51,268 bases of DNA from Actinomycetota bacterium (GTDB lineage: Bacteria; Actinomycetota; CADDZG01; WHSQ01). The first letter of the stretch is position 1; each line of letters begins with the position of its first letter. This document shows positions 48,722 to 51,268 of this stretch, piece after piece. The notes under the pieces are model-generated. The model saw nothing but the letters and a program-made list of their open reading frames with translations. It made no database searches and was not told the origin of the DNA. The translations under genes and the position numbers were made by a program. The stretch spans positions 819,240-870,507 of the forward strand of contig JAUJNI010000001.1 of assembly GCA_030446465.1 (NCBI GenBank), given 5' to 3'.

Positions 48722-49673
48722 GTGCACAGCCGGAGGTACGGCGCCCGGCGCCCGATCCTGAGTGTGCTTGCCACTGCGCTCGCGACGCTCGGTCTCATAG
48801 CCAGCGCGTGCAACTCCGAAGGGGCGGAGGGCTCTGTGGCCGAGGCGCTGTCGTTCGCACCCCGAGATGCAAATCTCACTGAGGTCACCAATATTGCTTC
48901 GGTCTTCGAGCTGGGAGGCGAACCCCCGGTCGAGGCTAGCTTCGAGGACAAACAGGAATACCTACTGGACTCGGGGCCGGCCGGTCAGGCCCTCGACGTG
49001 GAGCTGCTCCAGCCTGAGCTCAAGGAGAACTGGGGGTTCGACCTCCTGGACCTCGAGTGGCAGGCGCGCATCGACGAGTCGTACGCGCTCAAGTTCCGCG
49101 ACGACTTCGACTTCGGCCCTCTGGTGAGCCGCTTTGACGAATGCGACTTCGAGACCGAGGAACGAGATGACGCCGTCGTCTACTCGCGCGAGCTCGACAT
49201 ACAAGATGAGTGCTTTGCCGACGAGTTCGGGCTCGGCCCCCCCATGCAGATCGCCAACACCGCCTTGTTCTAAGACGAAGGGGTGGCGCTCATGGCCGTG
49301 GAGCCGGACATGCTCGATTCGATGCTTGAGGCCAAGTCTGAAGGCGATTCTCTTGGTGAGGTGGAGGAGTACTCGGCCGCTGCTGGACACGTCGACGAAG
49401 CAGATGCGGTGACGCTGGTGTCGTCCGCGGACACGTGCACCCCCGCCGGAACTCTCACCCCGGAGATCGTGCAGCAGTTGCTGTCCCGTTTTGGTGGCCG
49501 CCGCTACGAGACGATGGCGCTTGGGACAACCTACGAGGAGGACGGCAGCAGCGGTCGCATTGTGCTGCACAAGCCCGAGCAAGTTCGTGTGAACGTCCTC
49601 ATCTGCCGCCATCCCATGCGGCCGCCCCGACGGTACGGGTGCCATCGTCCAGAATGCCGGGCTCACCCGCTAG
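48722..49673 (+). pseudogene. lipoprotein gene with in-frame TAA and a 3' frameshift
   Basis: GTG 48722 starts a lipoprotein with signal ILSVLATALATLGLIASAC. The first part runs to MQIANTALF and an in-frame TAA (49271-49273). The same frame then continues with DEGVALMAVEPDMLDSMLEA and EEYSAAAGHVDEADAVTLVS. Near 49595 it must shift by one base to reach the likely C-terminus GRPDGTGAIVQNAGLTR at 49673; without the shift it ends in Arg/Pro/Cys-rich text. TAA is not used for Sec or Pyl, so this is a nonsense or sequencing event, not recoding. I do not recognise the family. Confidence 0.65.
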
Positions 49674-49686
49674 CATGCCCCTCGTG

Positions 49687-49944
49687 CTAGGAGTCCGAGC
49701 TACCCACCGCCTCTTGCTTCGGCTCCGGGCCCCCAACCACCTTGTCGCCGAACACGATGGTCACCTCTCGCTCCCGTGCATGGCCGGTGACGGGCTCGAG
49801 GCCGGCTTCCTCGGGAGTGCTCGCGTCGCTGCGCTCGATGTAGGACTCGATCTTGCTCATCGCAAAGAGGAGGCCGGCGATCACCAGCGGCCACGCCACG
49901 AGCACGCCGAGCAGGAATATCCGGTAGCCGGTCACGTTCGACAT
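49687..49944 (-). CDS. small single-span membrane protein
   Basis: About 85 residues from ATG 49944 (MSNVTGYRIFLLGVLVAWPL). One hydrophobic segment (GYRIFLLGVLVAWPLVIAGL) is followed by a hydrophilic, acidic tail ending PKQEAVGSSDS. The ribosome site is weak; a longer frame exists upstream but reads as shadow. It is divergent from the M20 peptidase gene, which starts 20 bp away, so both may use one compact promoter region. Function is unknown. Confidence 0.55.
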   Translation of the reverse strand: MSNVTGYRIFLLGVLVAWPLVIAGLLFAMSKIESYIERSDASTPEEAGLEPVTGHAREREVTIVFGDKVVGGPEPKQEAVGSSDS

Positions 49945-49964
49945 CGCCCACAGTGTGACAGAGG

Positions 49965-51143
49965 GTGACCACGTCGTTGGGATTACTCGGCCCCCTGCTG
50001 CAGCGTGACCGCATGGTCGGCCGCCTGGTCGAGCTCGTGCGTGCCAGATCGGAGAACCCGCCCGGTGAAGAGGCCGAGGCCGGTGCGCTCGCGGCGAGGT
50101 TCTGTGACGAGCTGGGCCTTGACGTGGCCGTTCACGAAGCCGATCCGGGGCGGCCCAACGTGGTCGCACGCTGGACCTCGGGCGAAGGACCTACGCTCGG
50201 GTACTGCTCCCACTTCGACGTGGTCCCGGCGGGGGATCCCGCTCTATGGTCCATCGACCCCTATGGGGGCCACATCGCCGACGGCGTCATGCATGGTCGT
50301 GGATCGTCAGACGCCAAGGGGCCCATCGCCGCGGCGCTCGAAGCAGTGGCCATCCTCAAGGACGCAGCCGTGCCTCTTGCCGGAACGCTCGAGCTCGAGC
50401 TCGTCTCCGACGAAGAGACGATGGGATTTAGAGGGGCCGGCTATCTCGTCGAGCAGGGGATCTGCCGGCCGGATGTCGCCATCGTGGGTGAGCCCACCTC
50501 GCTGCGCCTCGTACGCGCCCAGAGGGGGGCGAACTGGTTCCGGATCACGACGCACGGTCTGGCGGGCCATGGCTCGGCTCCCGAACGGGGGCGCAACGCT
50601 GTCAAGTTCATGGCCGAGATCGTGCTTCGGCTCGAAGAGACCCTCCCCGACCTCGCCCACGAGGTCCTCGGGGGGCCGAGCCTCAACGTGGGGACGATCC
50701 TCGGGGGCACCAAGGTCAACATCATCCCGGCGACGTGCGTGATCGAGGTCGATCGACGCAGCATTCCGCAGGAGTCTCCGGAGGACGTCATCGGGTCCGT
50801 CGAAGCCGCGGTCGAGCTTGCCAAGCAGCGCTTTCCCGACCTCGAGGCTACCGTCGAGCTGCTCTTTGCCGGCGCTCCGTTCGAAGTGGACGAGCAAGGG
50901 AAAGTATGCACGACGGTGGCGGCGGCGATCGAGGAAGCCGTAGGACGGCCTGCCGACATCGTGGGCTTTCGGGGCGCGTCGGACGCGAGGTTCCTCGCCG
51001 AGGCCGGAGCCGAGGTTGTCGTGTGCGGGCCCGGCGACATCGCCACCGCGCACACCGCGAGAGAGTTCTTGAACCTGGACGAACTCGAGCGCTCCGCCCT
51101 GATCTACGCGCTGTCATTCGCCCGTCTCCTCGCGCCCGCCTGA
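49965..51143 (+). CDS. M20-family metallopeptidase (ArgE/DapE-like)
   Basis: A protein of 392 residues. Metal ligands of the M20 family are present: His in LGYCSHFDVVPAGDP, Asp in MHGRGSSDAKGPIAA, Glu pair in LVSDEETMGF and a last His in IATAHTAREF. The dimerisation domain between (NWFRITTHGLAGHGSAPERG) interrupts the catalytic part as usual. It removes an acyl group from, or splits, a small peptide-like substrate in the cytoplasm; whether it is ArgE, DapE or a dipeptidase cannot be told. GTG start at 49965. Confidence 0.9.
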   Translation: MTTSLGLLGPLLQRDRMVGRLVELVRARSENPPGEEAEAGALAARFCDELGLDVAVHEADPGRPNVVARWTSGEGPTLGYCSHFDVVPAGDPALWSIDPYGGHIADGVMHGRGSSDAKGPIAAALEAVAILKDAAVPLAGTLELELVSDEETMGFRGAGYLVEQGICRPDVAIVGEPTSLRLVRAQRGANWFRITTHGLAGHGSAPERGRNAVKFMAEIVLRLEETLPDLAHEVLGGPSLNVGTILGGTKVNIIPATCVIEVDRRSIPQESPEDVIGSVEAAVELAKQRFPDLEATVELLFAGAPFEVDEQGKVCTTVAAAIEEAVGRPADIVGFRGASDARFLAEAGAEVVVCGPGDIATAHTAREFLNLDELERSALIYALSFARLLAPA

Positions 51144-51152
51144 GACCATCCC

Positions 51153-51268
51153 GGGCCGGCCGTGCGATGTGACTCCGACACCCGTCACCGGGGCCACATC
51201 AACAATGGACACGGGGCCGGCCGTGCGATGTGACTCCGACACCCGTCACCGGGGCCACATCAACAATG
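51153..51268. repeat. two exact copies of a 55-bp unit, 61-bp period, at the window end
   Basis: Bases 51153-51207 and 51214-51268 are identical (55 bp), separated by GACACG, so the period is 61. Each copy contains GGCCGGCC near its 5' end, and GATGTG...CACATC and GTGAC...GTCAC inverted repeats. The second copy ends exactly at the last base of the window. That suggests a longer tandem array whose remainder was not assembled. Confidence 0.85.

Noticed and set aside
49271-49273. In-frame TAA in the lipoprotein as recoding
   Set aside because: TAA is not used for Sec or Pyl and a further frameshift is needed downstream; nonsense or sequence error is simpler.
51153-51268. CRISPR array
   Set aside because: Only two copies with a 6-base gap and no spacer-like variation; a tandem repeat fits better.
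1-51268. tRNA or rRNA genes, insertion sequences, replication origin
   Set aside because: I scanned for T-loop/acceptor patterns, transposase motifs and DnaA-box clusters and found none that hold up.

Overview
The window is high-GC DNA from an actinomycete-like bacterium, probably an uncultured lineage. Lineage clues are a mycothiol-dependent maleylpyruvate isomerase-type protein, UdgX, a DUF3618/Holin-X gene trio, a sigma/RskA-type anti-sigma pair, a DUF222-HNH (13E12-type) gene, B. subtilis/actinobacterial-type LexA boxes and genes that look leaderless. There are no tRNAs, rRNAs, CRISPR arrays or recognisable insertion sequences. One stable RNA is present, RNase P RNA (rnpB, about 44.43-44.79 kb). 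The last 55 bases exactly repeat a segment 61 bp upstream, which suggests the window ends at an unresolved tandem repeat at a contig end.

Layout. 0-3 kb: small membrane or unknown genes and a decayed NAD-dependent epimerase, all on the minus strand. 3-8.3 kb: a DUF2891 protein, then an AhpD/carboxymuconolactone-decarboxylase-like gene with an in-frame TGA where the second Cys of its CxxC motif belongs, followed by a SECIS-like hairpin, so a probable selenoprotein; then a methyltransferase and a three-gene ABC-2 exporter. 8.3-14.3 kb (minus): a DEAD-box helicase, a metallophosphoesterase lipoprotein, a glycosyltransferase fused to UDP-galactopyranose mutase, and a family-1-like glycosidase. 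14.4-20.4 kb: an aldo/keto reductase, a 39-residue membrane protein, the DUF3618/Holin-X trio, an SDR, UdgX, a SirB1-like protein and a secreted protein. 20.6-25 kb: a hybrid sensor kinase, an OmpR-type regulator, a sortase and a second kinase with a degenerate ATP site. 25-27.3 kb: two divergent multiply frameshifted genes, an EamA transporter and an FAD disulfide oxidoreductase.

27.3-35.5 kb: an SOS-controlled UvrD-like helicase, a PlsC acyltransferase, a methyltransferase, a TetR/MDMPI pair, an SGNH hydrolase, a diiron R2-like protein with a C-terminal SCP2-like domain, and an SRPBCC protein. 35.5-42.7 kb: a KhtT/KhtU-like antiporter pair, an ECF sigma/anti-sigma pair, a PAS histidine kinase, a coiled-coil zinc-ribbon protein, RNase HI and a DUF457-like membrane protein. 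42.7-46 kb: a cobalamin riboswitch abutting the 3' remnant of an ECF S-component gene, coupled to a CaiB-type CoA transferase; then rnpB, a VOC protein and RidA. 46-51.3 kb: an SOS-controlled DUF222-HNH gene, envelope proteins, a broken lipoprotein gene and an M20 peptidase.

Three signals stand out. The first is the selenoprotein, whose SECIS loop (GGTCT) and 18-nt spacing match what I recall of E. coli fdhF. The second is a pair of genes 20 kb apart with the same architecture: a -10 box touching a perfect LexA box that contains the ATG, so each protein begins MFD. The third is the B12 riboswitch left in front of a truncated transporter gene and a CoA transferase.
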